A stretch of DNA of 21,873 nt from Chaetoceros tenuissimus (GCA_021927905.1 BLLK01000009.1:1-21873), one strand, 5' to 3'; shown: positions 8,617 through 16,375, counted from the first letter of the stretch. The notes: a model not told the origin generated them from the sequence alone. Made by a program: numbers and translations.

Positions 8617-9410
8617 GTGTCAATGGTAAAAAAGGAATTCTAATTGATAGACAGATAAAAGGTTACAAGGACGAAGACGAACCAACGAAAAGGCAACCAG
8701 CTCTCCCAGTAAGATTCTTTTTATTCTTGAGTGGTTTACTTTGTTTCAATGAGAGAGAACGTGTTATAAGAGACTTAATCCTAATTGCATTCTTTTTCTT
8801 AATGAGATCATGTGAATATTCCGAAACTCCAAACAAGAAAAACAAAAGAACAAAACTTTTAGAGTTAAGGGATATTACTTTTATAGTAGGTGGTAGAGAA
8901 ATCCCTTGGAATGGAAATATAGACAATGCGAGTGAAGTATTAGTGACTTTCAGAAACCAGAAGAATGGCCAAAAGATGGAAACAATTTCACAATCGAAAA
9001 CGGACCTTGACTTGTGTCCCTGCAAAGTGATGATCAGACTAGTTAAAAGACTTCGGAAATATAAGGAAACGAAGGGATCTACTCAGATAAACACTTATTA
9101 TTTCAAAGGGAAAATAGGTTTAGTTCGAAATACGGATATTACAAACAAGTTGAAATCCACAGTCCGAACTATGGGAAAGGATGACTTGGGAATTGAATCT
9201 CACGAAGTAGGAACACACTCTCTCAGAGCTTCTTTCGCTTTGATGATGGCTTTGATGAATATTCCAGATTCAAGGATTATGATCTTAGGTAGATGGAAAT
9301 CAGAAGCTTTTAAGAAATACATTCAACGTCAAATTATAAAGGTTAGGGATACCACTGCATATAAAGCCTTAAGATCTATCACTTCGAACTTCAGAATAAA
9401 AATGAGATAA
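8214..9410 (+). CDS. Tyrosine recombinase of the retrotransposon (-1 frame, no AUG start)
   Basis: The frame is open from 8214 (TAA at 8211-8213) to TAA 9408-9410, up to 398 codons. It is in the -1 frame relative to the RT ORF and overlaps it by 403 nt. Counting from codon 8214, the catalytic set of the tyrosine recombinase family is R198 (in LMRSCEY), H335 and R338 (in HSLR), W361 (in GRWKS, where many members have His) and the nucleophile Y369 (in KKYIQRQ). The part before ~R198 fits a core-binding domain. The first ATG in this frame is at 8802, one codon before the first catalytic Arg, so an independently initiated protein would lack that domain. Expression as a -1 frameshift fusion or from a spliced RNA is therefore inferred. 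The enzyme would integrate a circular DNA copy without making a target duplication. Confidence 0.88.
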   Translation, partial: QRHSHFNFTGSRRVSQQNKLRTEDDGRSGGDYLLDRISRAENDASEGVTKGTTDKDCEYFRKWRAFTTRAGLPLFLDNISREEQIKICGAFAYEIRHNRFGKKSLSKLKGDTVETTLDSVCKTFVANGIPSPQVGVNGKKGILIDRQIKGYKDEDEPTKRQPALPVRFFLFLSGLLCFNERERVIRDLILIAFFFLMRSCEYSETPNKKNKRTKLLELRDITFIVGGREIPWNGNIDNASEVLVTFRNQKNGQKMETISQSKTDLDLCPCKVMIRLVKRLRKYKETKGSTQINTYYFKGKIGLVRNTDITNKLKSTVRTMGKDDLGIESHEVGTHSLRASFALMMALMNIPDSRIMILGRWKSEAFKKYIQRQIIKVRDTTAYKALRSITSNFRIKMR

Positions 9411-9496
9411 AACAGATACACTCAAATTAATGGCAAAAATCTAAAGATAATCGTGTATCTCGACCTCCTTTGGAGATCTTGCTTTCACTCATTAGA

Positions 9497-9737
9497 TTGG
9501 TTTGACATCTTTGATTTTGCATTCAATGAGTCCATTTCATTTCTCGCATTTTCTTTCATTTGGATCTGACTTATTGAAATACAATATCATCTCCATGCCT
9601 TGCATGACATCACACCTTTACCTAAGTGGACGGGTCTCCGACCAGCAAGCGTAGGTTTATTCCTATGAAACATTATACTTACAACATCACTGTAAATATC
9701 GATATTGAAGGTATCAGAACTATTGTGGCTATAGTCA
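9497..9737 (+). repeat. Split direct repeat B1
   Basis: 241 bp starting TTGGTTTGACATCTTTGATT and ending GTGGCTATAGTCA. It matches B2 (9894-10134) except for TGACATCA here against TGACGTCA there. Its last two bases (CA) are also the first two of A2. Confidence 0.9.
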
Positions 9738-9878
9738 GTTCTTGTTCTGATTGATTTTGAAATTTCGAATTTCAGTCACACAACCAAAAGTCTCTTTGTC
9801 ACTTCATTTCATTCTTTTTGGAAGTGTTGACTTGTTAGTCGAAATTTCGATTGTTGGAAGATGTTAATGTTTTCAGCA
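9736..9878 (+). repeat. Split direct repeat A2
   Basis: 143 bp, identical by eye to A1 (3019-3161). The B1/A2 junction has exactly the sequence expected if the end of B2 were joined to the start of A1, which is how split-repeat elements template their circular form. Confidence 0.9.
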
Positions 9879-9893
9879 CCCACCCACCAACCC
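9879..9893 (+). other. C-rich linker between A2 and B2
   Basis: CCCACCCACCAACCC, found only here. The complementary strand has runs of G (three GGG and one GG) that could approach a G-quadruplex. No known role. Confidence 0.5.
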
Positions 9894-10134
9894 TTGGTTT
9901 GACATCTTTGATTTTGCATTCAATGAGTCCATTTCATTTCTCGCATTTTCTTTCATTTGGATCTGACTTATTGAAATACAATATCATCTCCATGCCTTGC
10001 ATGACGTCACACCTTTACCTAAGTGGACGGGTCTCCGACCAGCAAGCGTAGGTTTATTCCTATGAAACATTATACTTACAACATCACTGTAAATATCGAT
10101 ATTGAAGGTATCAGAACTATTGTGGCTATAGTCA
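9894..10134 (+). repeat. Split direct repeat B2 (3' end of the element)
   Basis: 241 bp copy of B1 with one base change, ending CA at 10133-10134 before the flank CGTACAAAAATC. It carries a perfect TGACGTCA at 10002-10009. Confidence 0.9.
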
Positions 10135-10192
10135 CGTACAAAAATCTGTGAATGGACAATTTGTGTTGAAATAAAAAGTCTGATTTCCTGAT

Positions 10193-10308
10193 GTCAATTA
10201 TTATTGCATAAATGAATAGATCTCAGTGAGACGAATTCATAGGTACCCAGACATGTACTGAGAAGCTAAAATTGACTGAGAAAAAAAATCTCAAAGTTTA
10301 TCGCGTAG
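10193..10308 (+). repeat. 116 bp direct repeat, copy 1
   Basis: GTCAATTATTATTGCA...GTTTATCGCGTAG. It matches 11192-11307 with scattered substitutions; shared blocks include GAGACGAAT, GGTACCCA and ATGTACTGAGAA. Both copies lead directly into ends of the TAGAGTRGACCTGAC family or its right-end units. Confidence 0.7.
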
Positions 10309-10440
10309 AGTAGACCTGACAACTTGCTTCCGGCGCGCCAAAAAAAATTCTCATGCCGGCTGTCGTAGTCAGATTTCACTTTTTAGCACGGTTTTGGAAA
10401 GCTCTCGACGAGAGCTTTCGATTGAGGTACTGTTCGAATC
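10306..10440 (+). repeat. Terminal repeat family, copy 2 (TAGAGTAGACCTGAC end)
   Basis: Same block order as 2220-2350: the terminal 15-mer with one change, a GC-rich stem (CCGGC at about 10330 with GCCGG at about 10354), the TTTTTAGCACGGTTTTGGAAAG core, a near-perfect palindrome AAAGCTCTCG-A-CGAGAGCTTT, and CGATTGAGGTAC. No transposase is nearby. Confidence 0.7.
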
Positions 10441-11191
10441 AATCCAATAGAAACTCGATGATTTATAATATAATCACTATATTTTTTTCCTGACCGAAAA
10501 TCAGGATTTCCTGACTTATTTGGTTACATACATTTCCGTAACAAAGTGCTAAAAATAGGAGTAAAAATGCATTTTTTACTCCATTTGCGCTGTAATGCGT
10601 ACTCTTTTGTATATTATTACTTGAAGTTGCTATTTGATGCATGATTATAAGTATGTTTATAATATATTATACTTCTATTCAAAAGCATTTGCCCTTCCTC
10701 TATATGTTGGCATGCATATCTCGACTGCCCGAGTTCCTAGTCTTTCACAGATTTTTGAATATTTTCAAAACCCACCCAACAAAGTTTAAATTATATGCAA
10801 AAGCATTTCAAAATGAGAGAAAGCTTTGATATTAGCTTTTACTTGAAATTATGATGGGGTTGATGATGGCTGATCATGATTTGAGAATCCAATTTGATCA
10901 AATAGCCCAAAATTTGTTCTTTTGACCAATGACCTCACACTGTTTTGAGCGAGTTATGCGTTAGTGTATGTCTGTTGTGTGCAACCACTGCCCAGTGGAG
11001 AACAAGTAGAAGTATATTTATGTATTTAATTGAATCATCGCATGGTATATCAAAGATATAAGCACCCTTCCTTACATTTCATAGAAAAGGATTAAGGCAA
11101 CTCAAAATTTACAGTGATTAACGGATCACACGTACTTCATCGTATGTACGGATGAGAATTTTCAATTATTTGGGAGCAGCAATTGATAGAA
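10441..11191. other. AT-rich non-coding interior of the repeat region
   Basis: Nothing gene-like is convincing. A 62-codon plus-strand frame at 10641-10829 has no recognisable domain and is probably accidental. The stretch lies between the two copies of the 116 bp direct repeat and may be the interior of a non-autonomous element. Confidence 0.45.
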
Positions 11192-11307
11192 GTCAATTTT
11201 TATTGCAGAAATGGAAAGATCTCACTGAGACGAATCGATAGGTACCCATATATGTACTGAGAAACTAAAATTGATGGAGAAAAAAATTGTTGAAGTTTAT
11301 CGCGTAG
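11192..11307 (+). repeat. 116 bp direct repeat, copy 2
   Basis: GTCAATTTTTATTGCA...GTTTATCGCGTAG, matching 10193-10308. Confidence 0.7.
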
Positions 11308-11448
11308 CTAGTTAGGCGGATCCCAAAATCCCGAAAACCAAATATGTAAGGCCACCAAATATGTCAGGTTTACTCTAGCTAGTTAATGGATTGCTGAAAA
11401 CCTGAAGGGCATCTTCGTCAGGCGGGCATTTTTGTCAGGTCCACTCTA
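11305..11448 (-). repeat. Two tandem right-hand ends of the terminal repeat family
   Basis: Two ~70 bp units both begin TAGCTAGTTA (about 11305 and 11376). They end GTCAGGTTTACTCTA (11363-11377) and GTCAGGTCCACTCTA (11434-11448). The second end is the exact reverse complement of the terminus at 2220-2234, and the first differs from that terminus at two positions. Confidence 0.65.
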
Positions 11449-11658
11449 ATTGAAATTTCCTTCTCCTTTTTTCGTTTTCTTTTTCCTCTCCTTTTTCTCT
11501 CCCTCCCTTCTCATTTTTCTCGCTCAACTAAAACTGGCTTTTGCTCCACCACCATGAGCTGATTGCCAAGAATTCTGTTGAATCTGGCGTTCATTTATAT
11601 TCTTTGTGATGAATAGCTTCTTTGTTTTACTTTATCACATTATATTTTACTCTAGTAA
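11449..11658. other. Pyrimidine-rich intergenic stretch upstream of the ankyrin/RING cluster
   Basis: A C/T-rich tract (about 11456-11524) followed by AT-rich sequence up to ATG 11659. It could hold the old promoter of the pseudogene; no clear motif was seen. Confidence 0.4.
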
Positions 11659-13340
11659 ATGAGTGAGTTACAAAATTCCAACGTTCACACAGGAGAAGAA
11701 GCGAGGATGTACTATCCTCGCAAACATCTGACATAGAAGAAAATCTTCTAGTTGATACTTCTATAAGTATAGAAGTATCAAACAATGATACCGGTGGTAT
11801 TTTAAACATTATAGGAGATGTGGCAATGTCAGAGATTAGTTTGGATCAGAACCAATTAAAAAAAGCTGACAAAGTTATCCGCGCTTGCTATTTAGAACAA
11901 TGGCACGTACTTGAATATTTTCTATCCAATGATGACATTAGTTTAGAAGAGAAGAAGAACATTCTTCATTTCGAAGATAATTCTTGCTTGAATGTCGCTT
12001 TCGGCAATGGCGTTCCATTGAATATTATCAAAGCTTTGGTAGATATTGAAGGAGAAGACGTGGTTGTATTTGGTACTGAAGATCAACCCCCTTTGTTACA
12101 TGTAGCATTGATGGTTGAGGAAACACCTTTTGAGGTGATCAAATTTATGTAGATCTTGGAGGTAAGAAACTGTTACAAATGAAATCAAACTTTTATGGTG
12201 GTGGGACTGCTTTGCATGTTGCTTTTGGCAAAACAAGAAATTGTAGAACTTCTGTTGAGAGTAGGTGGTCTAGAATTGTTTGATATTACAGATGGAGGTG
12301 GATTTCGAGTTCTAGACTATTGCGACGCCCCTGAAAGGGAAGTAATTGTCAATAGTTTGGTATCCATTGAGAAAAATTCGAAGCTATGTGAGCGAGACTT
12401 AGTTGCGAGTCTTGAACAAAGAAAGCGCTTCAGTTCTTCACTCTGAGGGAAGTGGAGAATTGGATACACCAGGGACAATTGGATCTATTTAGAGATTACT
12501 TCAACAATACGAACGTAAGTAAAGCAGAAAAGATACGATGTTTAAACTATAGGGATGTACTTCGTATTGTTACCCCGTGGATATTGTTAGTTGCATTGTA
12601 AACCTGATGGACAAAGACTATCTATTTTACCCCGACGATGAAGGCAATACATGTCTCCATCTAGCTTGCACTCCAAATATTGATCAACGAAAGCAGCTTT
12701 AATTTGTCAAGTTTTTGATTGACAAAGCAGGAACTGATCTCATTCATGTAGTAAATGGTCACAATGAGACTGCTTTACACAAATTGATTTCTTCTTATTG
12801 CTTAGGAGTAATGAATTTGGACTTAATCAAGATGATGATTGAGAGTGGAGATGATGATTTACTCCTTGTCCAGATTCCACGCAATGCAGTGTTCTTCATT
12901 ATATTTCGATGTATGCGCTAGGTGAACAAGAGCCAAATAAAGAACTGCTTCTTTATTTAGTTTCGAAAGGAGGAAAAAAGTTACGCGAGCTTACGGATCA
13001 CAACGGAAAGAAAGCAGAAGATTATTGGACAGATGATGTAAAGGAATACATCAATTTATCTACGAACACACTACCATCATTGTCAGATGATATTCAATGT
13101 CCCATTCGCTTTGATACAATGTTCGATGTAGCAATTATTACTCGATGCTGTCATCGTTTTTGCGGGAAGTGTATTAGCGAATCATACCATCGCAGCGGCA
13201 ATAATTGTCCTGTTTGTAGGATGGAATTTTCCTTTAAAGACTTGAAAAAGGACCCTTTGCTCACCAGGTTTGCAAATGCTATACAAGAAGAAAAGGATGC
13301 AAAGGTTCTTTTGGAGGAAGAAGTCAAAGCTTTGCGTTAA
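11659..13340 (+). pseudogene. Ankyrin-repeat/RING protein pseudogene (first cluster copy)
   Basis: A decayed paralogue of the gene at 13615-15426. A plausible start is ATG 11659 (MSELQNSNVHTGEE...). Similarity then moves between frames, with disruptions near 11700, 12146 (TAG 12150-12152), ~12230, ~12420, ~12600 (TAA) and ~12700 (TAA), and a further shift near 12880. Recognisable pieces are the N-terminal helical segment (11826-12146), an LLLRVGGLELFDI ankyrin unit near 12250-12290, an LMDKDYL...CLHLAC unit near 12606-12670, and the C-terminal RING plus coiled coil (12909-13340). In the RING, the second metal-binding Cys is Arg (CPIR, CGC at 13107-13109, versus CPIC in the intact copy), while HRFC..C and CPVC remain. 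Too many breaks exist for sequencing error to be likely, although the 3' RING frame of 143 codons is intact and could in theory still be expressed. Confidence 0.85.
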
Positions 13341-13614
13341 AGTTTATGCTGGATTCAGAGCCAAAGCAAAGTTGAATTTTGAGTTACAATCGTAGCTCCT
13401 CTCAAATCACTTTTCTAACATTGGTTTAGATAGTGTTAATAAATTCAATTCTCTTTTTCTATACGTGCTTTTGAATTTCATTCGAGTGACGTCACAGAAA
13501 TCACGGGAAAGAGAATCGAATACATTTTAAATCAAAAACAATCGAAGAACTCTACTAAGTCAAAAATTGATTTAGAATAGCTCGATTTACAAGGTCTTCG
13601 CCACTTTAAGCAGT
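13341..13614. other. Spacer and probable promoter region of the intact ankyrin/RING gene
   Basis: 274 bp between the pseudogene stop and ATG 13615. It includes AATAAA-like sequence near 13438 that could serve 3' processing of the upstream copy, and the TGACGTCA site at 13487. Confidence 0.4.
13487..13494. promoter_or_regulatory. TGACGTCA palindrome (CRE/bZIP-type site)
   Basis: A perfect 8 bp palindrome 120 bp upstream of the intact ankyrin/RING start codon. TGACGTCA is the classical bZIP (CREB/ATF) site, and TGACGT elements are known CO2/cAMP-response elements in diatom promoters. Function here is inferred from position and from recurrence at 15777. Confidence 0.45.
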
Positions 13615-15426
13615 ATGAACTATGAAATCTCCATGACCTCTATGAATGATAGAACAGCCACGGCTGATTCGAATGCATCTAGAATTAAGCCTACACAAGG
13701 AAACGAGAAAGACGGAACTGCAGTTACATTAGAAGAAAACGAAGATACATCTAGGGAATTAGAAAGCAAAGAGATCAAAGAATTGGTTCGCACTATACGC
13801 ATTGCTTGTTTCGACAAAGAATGGAAACAGATTGAAAAAATCCTATCTGACGAGTCTATTTCAAAAGAGGAAAAAAGAATTGTTTTTCAAGACGACGATT
13901 CGGACAACTGTAGACACGCTCTTGTACATGGAGCTCCTTTTCATATTGTCAAAAGCATAATAGACCTGATGGATCCCGACTCTCCCAAATTTCTGTCTTT
14001 TGGAGATTCGGCTCCCTCATGGCTTCATTTAGCACTACTATGGACCAAAGATCCAGCTGATGACTATTATGGAAAGGTACCATTTGATGTAATCGAGCTT
14101 CTGGTGTCTAGCGGAGGTAGAAAACTTGTAAATATGCAATCAAAGCGTAAAATTCACAGGAAAAGAACTTCATTACAACTTTATTTAGAACAAGAAGAGG
14201 GGAATTGCCCCAAGATAATCACTTTGCTATTGAAGGTGGGAGGTTTAGAACTGTCAGAAATTGAAGATGAAGATGGATACAGCACGAGAGACTTTTCCAA
14301 TGAGCCGCAACGAAAAATCATCATTGATTATCTCAAAACTTTACAGGAATGCCCAAGAGTTCAGAAACAAATTGAAGCATTCCAAGCAGTAGATGTGACT
14401 CCAACAGAATTTTACTACTGGGTTAAAAATGAAGAATTCGATCGAGTACGAAGCTACTTGAATGATGAGAAAGTCTCTACAGATGCTAAGATGAAGTGTA
14501 TCAATGTTCAAACTGCATTGGATTGTCGTCCATTTCATTTGATTTGTAATTATCACGGTCCTATTGATATTGCGGAGAAAATGGTTGACATTGTGGGCAA
14601 AGATCTCTTATTTCTTAAAGATGAGGATGGAAAGAATTCGTTCCACGTTGCTTGCGATCACATGTTATATGCCTATGAGGATGACGATTACATACCTGAA
14701 GATGTGGATTGTGAAGTACATTGCGAGTTCGTTGCCTTTTTACTGAAAAGAGGAGGATGGAAGCTTCTTCTGGAAACAAATAATGAGGGTGAAACTGCTC
14801 TTTACAATATGATGACTTGTAAACTGACAAACTTAGAGTGTGTAAAATTAGTTGTAAAAGCTGGAGGCGACGAATTGCTTGCTTTTCAGGATATGCCGTT
14901 TTTTGATGATGTTGGAGGAAATACTATACTACACTATGCATCAGACAGAGAGGATCCAGACAGAGAAGTTATCAAGTACTTGGTCTCCGTAGGCGGAACA
15001 CGATTGGTAGAAATCAAGGATAATGATGGTAGAAGAGCTGAAGACTATTGGTCAAATGAGCTCAAAGAATATATTGTATTTACCACCAAGACATCACCTG
15101 AATTGTCGGATGACCTACAATGTCCAATCTGCTACGATACTTTATTCCATGTCCATCTTATTTCTCAATGCTGCCATCGCTTCTGTAAGAAATGCATTAC
15201 TCAGTCCTACAATAAAATTGGTAATGCTTGTCCTGTTTGTCGAGCAAAGTTTTCTATGAGGAATGTGAAAAAGGATCCATTGTTGGGTAAGCTTGCACTT
15301 GCTATCAGAGAAGAGAAGTGCGCAAGAGATGAACTTCAGGCGCAGCTTTCAGAATCTCAAAAAGAGAATAATATGTTGAGAGAACAGCTACAGAATGCAC
15401 TCAAGCGAAAGCACCATGAATTGTGA
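13615..15426 (+). CDS. Ankyrin-repeat protein with C-terminal C3HC4 RING finger (E3 ubiquitin ligase-like)
   Basis: 603 residues, intronless, starting at ATG 13615. The N-terminal ~50 residues are polar and low in order. Residues ~55-490 hold degenerate ankyrin-like units such as LLLKVGGLELSEIEDEDG (near 205), FHLIC..GPIDIAEKMVDIVG (near 310), LLKRGGWKLLLETNNEGETALY (near 380) and TILHYA...VIKYLVSVGG (near 440). A C3HC4 RING follows: C503, C506, C519, H521, C524, C527, C539, C542. The tail (~555-603) is a heptad-like coiled coil. RING proteins of this type usually recruit E2 enzymes for ubiquitin transfer, with the ankyrin part choosing the substrate; partner and location are unknown. All eight metal ligands are present, unlike the pseudogene copy. 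It is the middle and only intact member of a three-copy tandem cluster. Confidence 0.88.
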   Translation: MNYEISMTSMNDRTATADSNASRIKPTQGNEKDGTAVTLEENEDTSRELESKEIKELVRTIRIACFDKEWKQIEKILSDESISKEEKRIVFQDDDSDNCRHALVHGAPFHIVKSIIDLMDPDSPKFLSFGDSAPSWLHLALLWTKDPADDYYGKVPFDVIELLVSSGGRKLVNMQSKRKIHRKRTSLQLYLEQEEGNCPKIITLLLKVGGLELSEIEDEDGYSTRDFSNEPQRKIIIDYLKTLQECPRVQKQIEAFQAVDVTPTEFYYWVKNEEFDRVRSYLNDEKVSTDAKMKCINVQTALDCRPFHLICNYHGPIDIAEKMVDIVGKDLLFLKDEDGKNSFHVACDHMLYAYEDDDYIPEDVDCEVHCEFVAFLLKRGGWKLLLETNNEGETALYNMMTCKLTNLECVKLVVKAGGDELLAFQDMPFFDDVGGNTILHYASDREDPDREVIKYLVSVGGTRLVEIKDNDGRRAEDYWSNELKEYIVFTTKTSPELSDDLQCPICYDTLFHVHLISQCCHRFCKKCITQSYNKIGNACPVCRAKFSMRNVKKDPLLGKLALAIREEKCARDELQAQLSESQKENNMLREQLQNALKRKHHEL

Positions 15427-15816
15427 ATGCTTCGAAATATTGAAAAGTTATAGGACAGATTTGTAGAAAAATAATCACCATCCCATCTGGGTCACAAAGT
15501 ATTATGCTATTGTTTAGGAATTCTTTAGGTATGCTAGCAAGTGAATTCAGCACGTTGAGAATAACGCCAATAGTAAAATTGTAATCTACAAGAGAAAAAC
15601 AGTACTGCTTTCAGAAATGTACATCTGAAACTACTAGTTGTGTCTTCCTAAATGAATATAAGGTATATTGAAATAATTCGTAATGTCATTTTACTTTTTA
15701 TGAAACGATTTGCGTGGTATTTGTTCCTAAAGAAGGCGAAATTAAAATTATTTCCAATGCTATCCTTTGCACTCACTGACGTCAGAAAAACGTGATATGA
15801 ATATTTTAGCCATATT
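15427..15816. other. Intergenic spacer between ankyrin/RING copies
   Basis: AT-rich, no gene seen. Contains the second TGACGTCA site (15777-15784) shortly before the third copy. Confidence 0.5.
15777..15784. promoter_or_regulatory. TGACGTCA palindrome upstream of the third ankyrin copy
   Basis: Perfect 8 bp bZIP-type palindrome 36 bp before ATG 15820. The intact gene has the same motif upstream, which suggests that promoter sequence was duplicated along with the gene. Function is inferred. Confidence 0.4.
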
Positions 15817-15819
15817 TTG

Positions 15820-16092
15820 ATGAGAGCGCAAGAAGGATCCGAGACGCAAAGTAAGATGATGATGGAACAGCATGGAAACAAAAAGCGAAAAAAGTATTTA
15901 GGTTGGAACGGAGAATGTCCTAGAATTATAAAGCTACTATTGAAGGTTTGTGGTTTAGATCTACTAGAACTTCAAGATGATGATGGTTTGGTATCTTGGA
16001 ATTTACAAATAGAACTCAGAAAGATATCATCATTGATTATCTTCGGGAGTTAGATCCAAGTCCAAGAGTTCAAAAGTATATTGAAAGCTTCA
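15820..16092 (+). pseudogene. Truncated ankyrin/RING paralogue, cut off by the LTR retrotransposon
   Basis: From ATG 15820 a short frame runs to TAG at 16051-16053. Residues from GECPRIIKLLLKV onward match residues ~195-260 of the intact gene (GNCPKIITLLLKVGGLEL...). After a frameshift near 16015 the match continues in another frame (DIIIDYLRELDPSPRVQKYI, then ESF) up to 16092, where the 5' LTR begins. The copy lacks the N-terminal ~170 residues of its relative and everything after ~residue 260, including the RING. It is a fragment with no expected function. Confidence 0.8.
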
Positions 16093-16313
16093 TGCCGTAG
16101 ATACTCTGATATGGATATTTATAATCGGCTAAATGACCTGATCGTGTCACGATCTAGGCTATATTCTTATGATACAATAGCCCCTTCGGCGATAGAGTCT
16201 TGTTGAAGCAAAAGATACGGAGAAGCGTTGTGCTCTCTGTCGAGAAGCCAACGACCTCTTTTTAAGTAACTAATCTAATCACAATTAACTTACCCACTTA
16301 GATATCTTAGGCA
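16093..16313 (+). repeat. 5' LTR
   Basis: 221 bp, TGCCGTAGAT...CTTAGGCA. Contains the hairpin-forming GATCGTG-T-CACGATC (16140-16154) and a GGCTAT...ATAGCC stem just after it. It differs from the 3' LTR only at GAGAAGCC (here) versus GAGAAACC. Confidence 0.95.
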
Positions 16314-16342
16314 GTGTTATATAACAGCCGGTGGATAGATTC

Positions 16343-16375
16343 CAACTACAACTACAACTACAACTACAACTACAA
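16343..16375 (+). repeat. CAACTA hexamer array abutting the gag start codon
   Basis: Five perfect CAACTA units (16343-16372) plus CAA, whose last A is the A of the gag ATG (16375). It makes the mRNA leader unstructured and A/C-rich. CAA-rich leaders are known to aid translation in some plant viral RNAs; a similar role here is only a suggestion. Confidence 0.8.

Larger units (their letters stand above)
3019..10134 (+). mobile_element. Tyrosine-recombinase retrotransposon with split direct repeats (Ngaro/PAT-like)
   Basis: A 7116 bp element with the layout A1 (3019-3161), leader, Gag-like/RT/RNase H ORF (3919-8616), tyrosine recombinase ORF (to 9410), B1 (9497-9737), A2 (9736-9878), B2 (9894-10134). 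A1 and A2 are identical over 143 bp by eye. B1 and B2 differ at one base in 241. Split direct repeats, a tyrosine recombinase in place of a DDE integrase, and absence of target-site duplication are the known hallmarks of Ngaro/PAT-type elements; DIRS-type elements instead have inverted ends. No methyltransferase domain, common in DIRS, was seen. The near-identity of the repeats and the long intact ORFs suggest a recent and possibly still competent insertion. Confidence 0.9.

Noticed and set aside
8148-9025. Minus-strand open frames opposite the RT and recombinase genes
   Set aside because: They are antisense shadows of strongly supported coding sequence.
9851-10051. A 66-codon frame spanning A2 and B2
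   Set aside because: It crosses two non-coding repeats and the linker; no protein features.
10385-10442. A tRNA-like A box (TAGCACGGTTTTGG) and B box (GTTCGAATC) suggesting a SINE or tRNA gene
   Set aside because: The B-box match is absent in the related copy at 2220-2350, no cloverleaf can be drawn, and the shared core is better explained by the terminal repeat family.
10641-10829. A 62-codon plus-strand frame
   Set aside because: AT-rich, no recognisable domain, and lies within repeat-derived DNA.
11706-11736. A very short intron that would repair the first frameshift of the ankyrin pseudogene
   Set aside because: The GT...AG span would be under 30 nt, too short, and it would not fix the many later breaks.
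16314-16345. A standard tRNA primer-binding site right after the 5' LTR
   Set aside because: No convincing tRNA 3'-end complement follows the LTR; instead there is a 12 bp palindrome (TGTTATATAACA) and only a weak TGG-start candidate 18 nt downstream.
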